From: Pohlia nutans
Lineage: Eukaryota > Streptophyta > Bryopsida > Bryales > Mniaceae
Direction: 5' to 3'
Length of the DNA: 64,000 bases
Assembly: GCA_022496805.1 (NCBI GenBank)
Contig: CM040094.1
Location: forward strand, 12,361,501 to 12,425,500
Positions 33,004-43,702 of the stretch are shown here, piece after piece; within the stretch, counting starts at the first letter, position 1; each line of letters begins with the position of its first letter. The position numbers and the translations under genes are program-made. The notes beneath the pieces were generated by a model that saw nothing but the letters and a program-made list of their open reading frames with translations, did not search any database and was not told the DNA's origin.

Positions 33004-33069
33004 TACTTTTTTTCGCTTAACTCTAATGTCCCGGACTCTAAAATCACAATTTTAGTGTAGTGGTTATTT

Positions 33070-33150
33070 TCTTCTAGGGTTCCAGGGTTTGAACCGAGGC
33101 AAGGTATAGGAGACTCGTTTTAGGGTTTTAGGGTTTAAGGTGCAAGCGTT
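33070..33150 (+). promoter_or_regulatory. Telo-box cluster upstream of the Fcf2 gene
   Basis: TAGGGTT and AGGGTTT repeats (33076, 33084, 33121-33141) match the plant telo box, AAACCCTA on the other strand, which is common in promoters of ribosomal and ribosome-assembly genes. A further run lies in intron 1 at 33472-33491. The role here is inferred from the gene class. Confidence 0.6.
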
Positions 33151-33180
33151 TGCACAGGTTTAAGGTTTGAATCCAGAGCG

Positions 33181-36152
33181 ATGGCCGATTACGAATTGGC
33201 GCTTTCGGAAGGTTCCAGTGTGAAGGATCTGAGCATTGTTTGGGCGCCGGAGACGGGCCTGCCGAACATCCAATCCGCTAAGTCCGATATCGGGGTTTTG
33301 GCAAAGTATAAACCGCAGGACTTACTACAAGAGAAGAATTTGGTCGATGGTCTGTACGTGCCTCCTATGGATCAGAAGAAGGCGCGCAAGCTGGCACAGA
33401 AGAATGTCAAAGAAACCGCTGGAAAAAACTGGTAAAGACTCAATTCAAACTCCCGGAATTCAATAATTTTGTGTTTAGGGTTTAGGGTTTCTGACTTTTG
33501 CGAGTTTGCAGGTTCCATATGCCCGCCCCTACAATCACACCAGAACTGAAGCGCGATTTGCAGCTTTTGAAAGTACGTGCCTCCTCTATCTTTTGGATTG
33601 TAATGTGGTAGCAGTAGTTTTTGTGTTTAATCCCTAAAGGACCATAAGGCCACCAGGTGGCTCCTGTTTTTTTCAGTAATTTTGAGTAGGTTTTATGTAG
33701 ATTTTTTTTGTTAATTTAAAAAAATAAAATTATTCAACATATGTAATATTCTTCACTAATTCCGGTGATATAAAATTTAGTCCCATTCAAATTATAATTT
33801 TCACAATATGTTCGTTTAAACTTGTCATTTTAAAAGCAGGAATCCTTGGTCCTTTAGGGGTTAATCCCTAAGCGTTACTGTGTATTTTCTGTAGTGTAGG
33901 AAAATTGGACCTCCTGCTGGAAAGCATCTGTTTGTGTGAAAATGACTTCAGTTTGACATGATCGACACTGTTGATCATGTAGAATAGAACAAGAGCTTTA
34001 AAATGATGTATTGCGATCAGAAAACCGAAGTAAAATGAGAAAATGCCACCGTTGCAAAGTTCAGTGATGCAGATGGCCATATTGGGCGGTTTAGATGCGT
34101 AGGGATTAAACACTAGAAGTCTTTTTAAGTGTTGATTATTTCATCTCTGGTAATCAGGGTCTTTAACCCCTAAAGGACCAAGGATTCATGGTTTTAAAAT
34201 GACAAATTTAATTGATCATATTGTGAAAATTATAATTTGAATGGCACCAAAATTTATATCACTCAAATTAGTGAAGAAAATTACATATGTTAAATTTTAT
34301 TTTTTTTAAATTAACAAAAGAGAATCTACATAAAACTTACTCAAAATTACTGAAAAAACAGGTGGCCTTATGGTCCTTTAGGGGTTAACATCTGTCGTTC
34401 TGGTATAGACAAGGGATATTTTTAGCAGCATTCTCATTGTTGTGATAAGACAACTTGCTCGATGCTTTTCTGGATATTAACTTTGTGTGATTTATTTTGC
34501 AGCTCAGGAATGTTATTGATCCTAAACAGCATTACAAGACCAACGACTCTAAGGGTGTACCTAAGTTCTTTCAGGTAGAAATTGCATTGCTTCTCGTGGT
34601 CTTGATCGCTAGCTGAGTTTCTTTGTGTTCTTGTATTGTGCTCTAATTGAAACCCATGTTTCTGTCCCCGAATTAGAGAAATTGCAATTCTAGTGGAATT
34701 TCATGAACTCAGGGGTTCACTCAATGTATTTACTACAACATGTGAACAAATCTTTGACCCCCTATATTACATTGTAAAAAATCAATCAAACAAGTTGAAA
34801 AATTATAGGATGTTTAAATACGTTCAGAGTTTATATTGTGAATTTTTTTTAATTTTCTTTATTCTATATAATTACTTACAAATTTTTGAAAAAAATAATT
34901 ACACTGCGGAGCTAAAAGAAAACATTGACCCCCTATATCACATTGTAAAAATTATTTTTAAATTGCCAATAAACAAAGGCTCATATATAGTTTATGTATA
35001 TCAAAGTTGGATGCTATAGTCATCCAAATGCATTCCTGATAAATGTTTGAAGTGAAAACACAATCATTTTAGTTCAATCTTCAATTGTGTTTTTAGAGGT
35101 GTTGTCGAGCTTTATTGAATCAAGAGTTTTTTTCAAATGAAAGATATAATCATTATGTGACAACCCTCAAAATCAAAAAGTAAATAGGGGGTTTGAAAAT
35201 CACTTGTTCGCACGTGATTTGCATTGAATACATTAAGTGAACCCCATGGTACATATAGATAGTCTATGCAATAGATATGTGCTCTCTAATTGTTTGAAAT
35301 TTTTTCTTTTGGTGTAGAGCTCTTGAGAGTTTCGTATTGCGGAACAGGAATTGATGTTTTGATAAGTTTTGATTTGCAGGTGGGTAGAGTTGTGGAAGGA
35401 CCAACCGAGTTTTATTCTGCCAGGTTGACAAAGAAAGAGCATAAGGAGACATTCGCAGATGAGCTTCTTTCAAATCCAGAGCTCAAATCCTACAGGTGTG
35501 ATATCTGCATCATCACTATCAGGGTTCTTTTTTCTGGTGACAAGAAGTTGCTCGCAGCTCCTTCGCAGCTGCTTCCAAGCATCTGCCAGCAACTTCTTGT
35601 CGCCAGAAAAAAGAACGCTGATCAATACTCCCTCTGTACGGAAATAAATAACCGTCCTAGTTTCTGGTGTGTTTTTAACTTACCGCTTTTAATAACCTTC
35701 TCAATACTCAAAAAATGGTCTATCTTTAATAATAGTATGTGGTTTTTGTGTCACTCATTGTCCCCGTTTGAAGTGGACAGTGCTGACGTTTGAAGTATAA
35801 AACATAGGATAAATATTGAAAAGAAAAATACCAAAACTAGGACCTAGAACTATCCTATAACTTCTGGACCTGTCCCATTATTTGATGAAATGCTACCACA
35901 TTGATATTAGTTCCTTGTGCCGAAGCTGGCGAACATATAAAGTAATTGAATGTGGCTTATCTAATGAACTAGAATTGCGGCTGCTCGTATTGATCTGAAA
36001 TTTCTTCGAATGTATTGGATTGTTCACAGCTTTTGGTTTGTCATGGCAGGAAGCGTAAGTACAATGAGATTCAAGAGCAGAAACAACAAGGAGGCAAGAA
36101 CTTTTATAAGCAGAAGAAAAATCGACAAAAACCTTCCTTTGCCAAGGATTAA
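33181..36152 (+). CDS. Fcf2-type pre-rRNA processing protein
   Basis: Exons 33181-33431, 33512-33572, 34503-34574, 35380-35495 and 36050-36152 give 200 residues in phase. Residues 84-160 carry the Fcf2 core: WFHMPAP, then ELKRDLQLLKLRNVIDPK, HYK, and EGPTEFYSARLTKKE. A KRKYNEIQ segment and a Lys/Gln-rich basic tail follow. Family members (yeast Fcf2, animal DNTTIP2/TdIF2 C-terminus) act in the nucleolus in early 18S rRNA processing. The N-terminal 80 residues are low in recognisable motifs. The telo boxes at the start agree with a ribosome-biogenesis role. Intron 2 carries three TTAA elements, intron 3 another inverted-repeat element, and intron 4 a hairpin. Confidence 0.93.
33627..33864 (-). 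mobile_element. TTAA element, family A
   Basis: It is 238 bp, from TTAATCCCTAAAGGACCATA to TTGGTCCTTTAGGGGTTAA, reversed relative to 34163-34388. It is in Fcf2 intron 2 and shares TTAA 33861-33864 with the next element. Confidence 0.85.
33861..34109. mobile_element. TTAA element, family X
   Basis: It is 249 bp, from TTAATCCCTAAGCGTTACTG to GATGCGTAGGGATTAA. A degraded copy is at 3893-4092. Confidence 0.75.
34163..34388 (+). mobile_element. TTAA element, family A
   Basis: It is 226 bp, from TTAACCCCTAAAGGACCAAG to GGTCCTTTAGGGGTTAA. It is in Fcf2 intron 2, about 115 bp before exon 3. Confidence 0.9.
34711..35243. mobile_element. Element with GGGGTTCACT ends
   Basis: GGGGTTCACTCAATGTATT at the left and AATACATTAAGTGAACCCC at the right are inverted repeats. 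GACCCCCTATAT(T/C)ACATTGT is duplicated directly inside (34756, 34926). It fills most of Fcf2 intron 3; the superfamily is not resolved. Confidence 0.7.
35518..35624. repeat. 35-bp-stem hairpin in Fcf2 intron 4
   Basis: GTTCTTTTTTCTGGTGACAA plus GAAGTTGCT is complemented by AGCAACTTCTTGTCGCCAGA plus AAAAAGAAC, and GATC-like edges extend the pairing. It lies about 20 nt after the exon 4 donor. Confidence 0.85.
35625..35850. repeat. Stowaway-like fragment
   Basis: It begins AATACTCCCTCTGTACGGAA and TAACCGTCCTAGTTTCTGG, like 23562; the weak right end is near AACTAGGACCTAG. Confidence 0.45.
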
Positions 36153-36565
36153 GCTTTCTGACCTTCTGTGAAAGCTCGCCATTCTAATTCTGTGCAGTTT
36201 CTTAATACCCTAAATCCATACCAGAGAATGTCAGGATTTCACATTTTTCGACACTAGTCCTGCGAATTTACAGGGGATGATTTCTGTGCAGTAGTATATT
36301 CCAATGATGCTCTGGTATAGTGGTTTTTACCGAGCTATTGCATGAATGTTGATATTACACCACACCAGAGTGGCATCTCATATTTTAATTTTGAGTTTGT
36401 ACCAAGTGAAGATCAGTGGACAAACCAGTACAATACTTTGAGATTGCACCCTTATTTTACAAGAGAAGTTTGGTATTTTTATGATGTTACCCTTGTCCTT
36501 GTTTTTTTAGACTTACGTACTGATCTAGAGTGTCATTTTGACACACCAATGCAACACAACACTTG
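36153..36565. other. 3' flank of the Fcf2 gene
   Basis: Presumed 3' UTR and spacer. The 107-codon frame at 36342-36665 runs into the transposon arm and shows no known motif. Confidence 0.4.
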
Positions 36566-36567
36566 TA

Positions 36568-37522
36568 CAGTCGGGTCCAATATGCTTACGAATTCCCCAC
36601 TGCAGGGAAATGTTTTTGGAAACTTTTTTGGAAACTTTGAACAATGCGTGTGTACTCAAAAATGATTCGATTTGGAAACCGCAAAGTGCGTTGGAATCAC
36701 ATCGGCGTGAACTATAATACCATTACAAATTTACACATGTATTAGTGAAAATTATACAACAAGTCAAAAATAATATTTACACTATCTATTATTGAGTGCT
36801 CTCACCGTTTGCTTTAATGACAGTGTCCATTTTAGCAAGAAAATTTGAAATGAGTGTTTGAAGTTGTTTTTGAGATACTTGAGCTCAGACTTGTTGCATG
36901 ATTTGTATCATTTCATGAGTCTCCTTTGTAATTTCTCCTTTTGTAATGGTATAGGGGCTTTTATGGGTTTTGATAAAAGTCCACTTGTCATCAAACCTCC
37001 AATTAAACAATCAATAGTTGATTTTGTGGAACTCATTTATGAAAATCCATCGATTGGCTTCTACTTTATGCATGATGGACCTATTTAATTCATATTTGTG
37101 AAGGATGGTGATCCAATACACCGTAGTAGATATCATGATGATTTGAGACAAGCCCATGGAATCAAAAAGATTATGAAGGACAAAGATGAAATGATACAAA
37201 TCATTCAAGAAGTGTGAGCTCAAGTATCTCAAAAACAACTTCAAACACTTATTTCAATTTTTCTTGCTAAAATGGACACTGTAACTAAAGCAAAGGGTGA
37301 AAGAACTCAATGGCAGATAGTGTATATATTATTTTTAACTTGTTGTATAATTTTCACTAATACATGTGTAAATTTGTAATGGTATTGTTGTACACGCCGA
37401 TGTGATTCTAACGCACTTTGCGGTTTCCAAATCGGATTACTTTTGAGTACACACGCATTGTTCAAAGTTTCCAAAACAATTTCCCTGCAGTGGGGAATTC
37501 GTAAGCATATTGGACCCGACTA
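36568..37522. mobile_element. Tc1/mariner-like element with long inverted arms
   Basis: CAGTCGGGTCC at 36568 and GGACCCGACTA at 37512-37522 are TA-flanked. The inverted arms continue inward for roughly 330 bp on each side. The centre keeps pieces that read like a Tc1-type transposase: FYFMHDGPI, then GDPIH and AQVSQKQLQTLI, then KAKGERTQW, broken by stops. These fit the second DDE aspartate region and the C-terminus. It is a dead element. Confidence 0.7.
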
Positions 37523-37524
37523 TA

Positions 37525-37888
37525 CATACCTGCGTATGAGTTTTGAACTTAGCTCTTGTTTTCTTGACTAGCTCTTGTAGCAAGCTCAATTCCTCATTAG
37601 TGTGGGGTAATTTTGATGATCGGCACCATTGAAATTAAAAAAGACTTACGTAACTTTTTTATGAAGAAAAGATCGACAAAATCGGTTTAGGGTTTTTGAG
37701 AAAATGCCACCGTTGAGAACTTGTTTGGGGTATTTTGTACACATGCTGAAATTGTTTTATTCAAAAGTGTTCCAAAAAATTCTGAATTTTTTATTCTGAG
37801 TAGTAATCATCACTTTAAACATGTGCAAAAAATTTCAAGTACTTTGGAGGTGTAAAGAGGAAGATATGAGGGTCTGAAGTGACACCTA
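37525..37888. other. Spacer between two transposons
   Basis: No gene or clear repeat was seen. Confidence 0.4.
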
Positions 37889-38287
37889 AGGTTGATTGTC
37901 CTAAAACCACCAACTTAAGCAATCTGGCCTATTTTTGGCAGTGCTAATTTTTTTTAAATATGACTGCATTCGAAATAGATTTTGATGAGGATTGCAAAAA
38001 CTTGCAACATCTAATCCGCATTTGTCAATTTTATACAAAATTCCAAAGTGGAAAGTAACATGTGACCCACATCAAACCTCTAGGTTTCCCTATGTCCACA
38101 CCATGTGGTACTAACTTTCACTCAGAATGATACCCAAAACCACCAACTATTTCTTTACAATGTTTGGCGTGCTTTTGGTCTACTTGAATAGTGAAATTAG
38201 TGGTTCTGGGTCTCAACTGTGGTGGCCTCAAGAAAAGTCTACATGTCATAATTGGAGGAGGTGGTGGTTTTAGGACATCCTACCTTA
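37889..38287. mobile_element. TA-flanked element, AGGTTG...CCTAAAACCACC family
   Basis: AGGTTGATTGTCCTAAAACC at the left and GGTTTTAGGACATCCTACCT at the right are inverted, with TA on each side. A fragment copy is at 13920-14275 and relatives at 48873-49443. Confidence 0.7.
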
Positions 38288-39011
38288 GATACCCATTGTA
38301 CAACTCAAAAAAAATCACCAAAAATCGCTCACTTGATGAATTTCCGATCAAAAAGTACTAACAAATTTAGCTCTCAAAAATAGCTAGGGTCTCTTTGTTG
38401 TTCATTCTATAATTCAAAGCCGAAGAACCCAAATTTTCTCACTTTCTAGTTATAGAAGCCACATGGGGGCCTTACGGTCCTTCAGGGGTTGAGACCATTC
38501 CTAAAAACAATTGTGAACATACTTCCAACAAATGAATAAAGAGTGTTAAGAGTTTGAGATTGTGATGGGAGGTTTCAATATTACTTTCTAATCAAAGTCC
38601 AACGCAATTCTGAAAACCAACAATCTTGTATAAAAGTAATAGCTCCAATTGTGAAAATTGAGTCTCATTTCCAAATCTCCTCTTGTCGTAAGACAAAACT
38701 TGTGAACTTTGACACCCCCAAATTCACAACCTTTTTGTAGCTTTGCAAAATTTTATTTTTATTTATTGATTTATTTGGCATACAAAACCCACTGCAAAGG
38801 ACAAATTGACCAAGCCTCTGACATAAAGTACCTTAATTGGAAGTTCCACACCTCTATGGAAAATAATTAATATTTTAAAAAAATAGCGTTTAACACTTCG
38901 AATATTCCCTTAGAATCTTACGTTTTCTTTACAAAATTTACAAATAAAAAATTCCGAAAATTTTGACATGCTATTTTTATAATTTTAAAATTGTTGAACT
39001 TGTGATTACTA
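38288..39011. other. Intergenic stretch with a family A stub
   Basis: The right end of a family A element (GCCTTACGGTCCTTCAGGGG) is at about 38450-38490. The rest is AT-rich with no gene seen. Confidence 0.5.
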
Positions 39012-39941
39012 TTAACCCCTAAAGGACCATGTGGACACATTGTGTTCAAGAATAATTCCATTACTTTAATAACTTGTTTGGATTTCAGAATTTTGACTCA
39101 ATGTTAACTAGAGAATTGAAAATGTTCGTTACAAGAACACAAAAATCCTTTAAGATTTGCAATTACGTTGATTGATTCATTGGGAAAAACTTAAAACGTC
39201 AACGTAGGTGAACTTGGGACATGGTAGTTAGGGCGGTTGATGACTTGGAGGGCGTTTTCACACTTGGATGTCACATTTGTAAAAAAAGAAAAAAAAGTGT
39301 ACAATATGTAAAATATTTTCCATTATTGCATCATTAACACTATATAATATTTATGGAAAATATTTAAATATATTTAAAATGGAATCTTTTCAAAATAATT
39401 GGAATCTTTTCTACATATTTTATATTATTTTGGAATATTTTGGAATATTCCAACTATATATTTGAATTCTCTAAAAAAAAATTGCAATGTAAAAGTTAAT
39501 AACGATCACAAACACCAGCTCAACAAGTCACCAACAAGTCACTTCATCTAAACATAAATCTTTGAGAATCAATCATTGTTGTTGTATTTAGTTTTAGAAC
39601 ACCATTTTTTGTGAGCACCTAGATATAGTACATCTTTGTATGCTCCTAAACTTTCAAACGCTAATCATGGTTTTTAAATTTATTAGAAAGCTTGCAATGA
39701 ATGACCTGTTGGTTTTGTTCAAAATTTTAAGAAATCAACTTACAATCAAATCTTATAATCATGTAATATATACGGTAGATTGTTCTGAAAATTGATGTAC
39801 AGTCTCATGACTAAGTCCTTTTTGAGTTTCAACGGTGAAGTTTTCTATATGAATACCAATCAAGAGATACAATTGCCTTTTTGAAAGCATCACAAGAAAG
39901 TGATAAAATTTTAGGAACAAGCATGGTCCTTTAGGGGTTAA
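39012..39941. mobile_element. TTAA element, family I
   Basis: It is 930 bp, from TTAACCCCTAAAGGACCATG to CATGGTCCTTTAGGGGTTAA, with a perfect 20-bp inverted repeat. It is the only copy in the window. The interior is AT-rich and has no long open frame. Confidence 0.85.
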
Positions 39942-40023
39942 GGTACAATATTACTCCAAAGGCGAGACCCTTGTTGATAAATACTACACTCAACTGTCAG
40001 GATCGGCAGCTCCTGTCGAATAT

Positions 40024-40352
40024 TTAACCCCTAAACGTACCAACCCTTTGAACAGAAGTAGATCCTAGCCTCAAAAGTAGATATTCGCATGGCTCAGATG
40101 TACATGAGTTGTACATTAGAGGACCATTGTTAGTCTAAAATCTACCCAACAAATTTGACATACTTGTAGTTGGAGGCCTCTCCAATATTATCAACAACTC
40201 CCCATCACGAGAGATTCATTGTGATTGGTAGAGAATTTAATAGGCTTACAAAGATGACTTAAATGAAAGTCATCTGAGGTTATATGAGAAAGTTGCAAGG
40301 ATTTGAATCTGTTCGTGATTCAGTTTCTGGACGCTAAGACGTTTAGGGTTAA
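40024..40352. mobile_element. TTAA element, family F
   Basis: It is 329 bp, from TTAACCCCTAAACGTACCAA to GACGTTTAGGGTTAA. The copy at 62277-62605 has exactly the same length. Confidence 0.9.
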
Positions 40353-40739
40353 TCGAAGTGTTGAATTGTTGAGAATATCATCCAAGACTCAACAAATATT
40401 CTTTTATTCATTATAGAAAATAGAATTTTCTAAAATAATAATTTTGTGAAATTTGGGCATCTCTTTTTATAATTATTTTCAAATTTTGTGAAGCCCCAAC
40501 AAAGCCTCCTATAAATAGGGGCCAAGATTTGATGCCACCAAGAGGGGGTTTTACCACCAAAACGGAATTCCTCCGGCACCTTGCTTGCTTGCTCGCTCGC
40601 TTGCCCACCATCGCCATCTCTGCCCTTTGCATCGACTTCCTTCTGGCTCTTCCTACTCTTGAATTTCGACATTCTTCTTCTTCAAACGAATTTGAGGTTC
40701 TTCCCCGTTTCATGCCGTTCTCCAAACCGTTTTTTTCTC

Positions 40740-41105
40740 CCTTCGACGTTGATCTTTTGAACCCCTTCTTGAGCGATGGTGCAAGAGATCACCCAATTTT
40801 GAGTTACGGGCAAGAATTAGGGTTTTTAGGGTTTGAAGGTGCTCTTTAGAACCGAGAGTATTCTTCTCGTTTCGTTGTGCTATGTACAGTACAGCCGCTT
40901 TCTATCAAATCTCCCCTGACGTGTTCGTTTTCGATGTAGATCTTTTTGATGTAACTAAACCCCTTCTTCACGCTTCAAGAGATTATCCAATTTTGCGTTA
41001 CCGGGGCTTTTAGGGTTTGAAGGTGCTTTGTAGAATCAGGGGACCTGAGAGTATTCTTCTCGTTGCCAACGCTCTATGTACAATACAGCCGCTTTCTATC
41101 AAATT
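40740..41105 (+). promoter_or_regulatory. Duplicated promoter/leader with telo boxes
   Basis: Two units of about 185 bp (40740-40922 and 40928-41105) share CAAGAGAT(C/T)A(C/T)CCAATTTT, TTTTAGGGTTTGAAGGTGCT, GAGAGTATTCTTCTCGTT and GCCGCTTTCTATCAAAT. Each holds a TAGGGTTT telo-box-like motif. They lie directly upstream of the 197-residue gene, so transcription may start within or near them (inference). Confidence 0.75.
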
Positions 41106-41230
41106 TGAGTCGCTCTGTTTTCGCAAGAATTAGGGTTTTGAGGTATTATTTGCCAGTGATTCGGTCGTGATTTGCTCAGTATGTGCAGGCGGACGTGTAG
41201 AAGCATATTGTAAAGTGAAAGAGAGGACTC

Positions 41231-43082
41231 ATGGAGACATCACCGAGCCTGTCCCCTGCGCACGTTCAGATACATCCAGAGAATGCAAGCTCATCAGCAA
41301 CCAAGATTTCCGACCTGCGGCATAACATCGGCGAGAACGTGGACCGGCTGTTGGACGAGTCTCACCGGTTTAAATCCGCCGTGCGCGCTGCGTTTGAGCA
41401 GTTCCAGCTTCCACGGCCCGCCGTGGAGCTCCCCCTCAACCAACTGCTCCCTGCCCTCCAGTTCTTTATCCACGTAATGCCTCTCAACTCTCAGTTCTGA
41501 AGTTTCATCTTGCACTGTTTCACGTTTTTAAAATTTTCTGAATAAAAATGATACTTCGAAGATCCCTCATCCCAGCTTCAGGGTGCCTTTATGAAAACCT
41601 TCTGGAGGGGAGCAAATAGCATGCTAGCAGGCTGTCCCGCTTAGGACCTAATGAAAAATTCATGGACTCGATGCTTTGAAGACCCAATCCCAGTATCCTT
41701 GAAGACCCTCGTTGTTCACAAACCTTGTGGAGTGGAGTGAGTAGGATTTGTAATAAGGGCTGCTTCACACTATGGCCGAAGGTCGAGAGGCCGTCGATTT
41801 CTTTTCATAAAAAATGAAAACTATATTTTATTGCCTATTTTCAGTAGATTTCTTTGGACTCTCAACAAAGTTTGGACTCTCAATCCCACGGCCTCTCGAC
41901 TTGGACGGCCATAGTGTGAAGCGGTCCTAAAAACAGAACAGCTGTGGAGGTTGTCTGGCTGCTTGGGGTCTAACAATTAAATCTACAGAAAAAGGTCCTG
42001 ATCTGATTGACTTTTTGTTTTTATAAATACACGAGGGTCCTCTATATTTCAGATAGGGCTTCTGTCACCTTCTAGACCTATAGAACGCCGGATCCTAAGT
42101 GTTATTCCTGTCCCGAATTTGAGGAAGGTGGATACTCCATTCCCAACTGGCGCCTTAAACCAACAGCTAGGGGCATTTTCCACAATCAACAGTGCAATGA
42201 TGTTGGTTGTAGCATGAGTTACAGTTGGTAATGGGTTCTCTCTTGTTGTTGGTTTTAGTATATGTAAGTGTGGTTATGAATTCGTTGTTGTTGGTTTAAG
42301 GATCTTTAGTGTGTGCAATACAAATCTTCTTTAGACAGCAACAACTCTACCTATGTGACGTGAATGGGATGTGTCATGCTTCAACTTTGAAAATTTATAC
42401 CTAATTCATTCTTCATCCAAAAATCATGTTTCAACTTGTGTTGGAATCTATTTCTTCTTGCCTAACTCTAAAATAAAAAAATACTAAATAATTTCAATGT
42501 CTCATATCCGTATTTCTTATTCAGTTGGGAATGGGGAAACCACCTTAAACATGGGTGGTGATTTTCAAGCTACTGTTGTCCCTCTCTATCACGACATGTT
42601 TGGGAAGCCCTAACTTCAAGGTGACAAGGTGACAGGCATGGATTGCTCACAGAAGTGATTGTAATGCTTGAAAAATAATATCGCCATATTATGGAGGGTA
42701 AGAGCTCTGATGCGCTTTCCTTGCTGTGCAGAGGCTCTGTGACGGACTGGATCCCAAATGCGGAAAGCTGGTGTTGCGGCCCATCACTCAGGAGGACATA
42801 CAGGGCTCCATGCGAAGCAACCCTGCTCTCACTCTCCACCCTCTTCTCACAGCCCAGCAGTTCGAAGCCTTTGCAAGGGAGGTTCTGAAGCGGGTGGCTC
42901 TGGACCGCGGCAAGCGCCTGGGCCTGTTCATGATCGGCGGCATTTTTGCAGTCCACATGGCCAAGAGCACGGTGAAGAACATCCCTATTCTGGGTGGACC
43001 TATTAGCGCATTTGCCAACGTGCTCATTCCCACCACATTGTTGGGCCCTGCTGTGGGAATTGCAGGTGCATTGTATTTGTAG
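41231..43082 (+). CDS. Unrecognised 197-residue protein with hydrophobic C-terminus
   Basis: Two exons, 41231-41473 and 42732-43082, join in phase 0. The join gives LPALQFFIH followed by RLCDGLDPKCG. Residues 1-25 are Ser/Pro-rich. Residues 26-90 look helical with NIGENVDRLLDESHRFK. Residues 93-125 contain PITQEDIQGS. The C-terminal part has two hydrophobic segments, about 144-157 (GLFMIGGIFAVHM) and 164-197 (rich in P, G, L, I, A), separated by a short basic linker. This suggests a membrane-associated hairpin or tail. I do not recognise the family. High GC relative to the surrounding DNA, clean splice sites and a duplicated telo-box leader argue for a real, expressed gene. The intron carries a PIF-type MITE and an AGGTGG-family MITE. 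Confidence 0.8.
41757..41927. mobile_element. PIF/Harbinger-type MITE
   Basis: It is 171 bp with inverted ends GGGCTGCTTCACACTATGGCC and GGCCATAGTGTGAAGCGGTCC. TAA at 41754-41756 and 41928-41930 is the 3-bp target duplication typical of Tourist/PIF elements. It is in the intron of the 197-residue gene. Confidence 0.85.
42125..42548. mobile_element. TA-type MITE, AGGTGG family, second copy
   Basis: The ends are AGGTGGATACTCCATTCCC and GGGAATGGGGAAACCACCT. The interior is nearly collinear with 4569-4990 (ACCAACAGCTAGGGGCATT block). Confidence 0.8.
42572..42700 (+). repeat. Dispersed 130-bp repeat, copy 1
   Basis: GTTGTCCCTCTCTATCACGA, TTTGGGAAGC, GGCATGGATT and TATTATGGAGGGTA recur in order at 58298-58437. 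Both copies sit in an intron shortly before an exon of a different gene. Confidence 0.7.
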
Positions 43083-43702
43083 CTCTGGAGCTTTTGATGC
43101 ACAGACACAGGTTCCTCTTCTTCTACACACTTTTTTAGTCCTGTCTTGGAATTCTTACACTTACATATGAAGTAGATTAGCATTTGGTCGAGCTTCGCCA
43201 ACCTTTGAAAATTAGTAGAAAAGAGTTTGTCAACTTTATGTGCACGGAGGATGCAGGAAAGCGCCTACCGCAGAAGACTTGAGAGTAGCTGCAAGCGCTT
43301 CCAAGCATTTCTGTTCACTTTGGCTTGTAAAGAGAATTTATATCTATATATATGTCGCCACATTTGACCGTTTTTGCAGTTGTGATGTTCGGTGCTTTAG
43401 ACGTAGAATTTATGTGCCCCAAGTGAGACTTTATCTTGAATACCTGCATTGTGAATATCTTAATTGTCCGAGAACCTGAAATTTCATTCCGTGGCCTTCA
43501 TGTACTGTACAGCGGGCCTACCTTAATACCACTGATAGAGAAACAACCATAAAAGTAACTGCACTTGACAGTGACTTATACTAGTGGTGAAAGTGAACAT
43601 AGTTGCTATGACTATAATGGCCATTTTTTTATGTCCTGAGCAAATGGAAGAGTCTACAGTACATTAATGAGGGTTGTGATGGTTTTGGGTATTCCGATCA
43701 TA
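43083..43702. other. 3' flank of the 197-residue gene
   Basis: Presumed 3' UTR and spacer. Nothing further was identified. Confidence 0.4.

Noticed and set aside
32706..33047. 113-codon minus-strand open frame
   Set aside because: It spans two inverted-repeat elements upstream of the Fcf2 gene, so its coding look is a by-product of GC-rich palindromes.
33472..33491. Interstitial telomere repeat
   Set aside because: Only two to three TTTAGGG units are present at gene starts and in introns, which fits telo-box regulatory motifs rather than a telomere relic.
42570..43130. 186-codon minus-strand open frame
   Set aside because: It is the reverse shadow of exon 2 of the 197-residue gene, whose plus-strand frame has proper splice sites and GC-rich codons.
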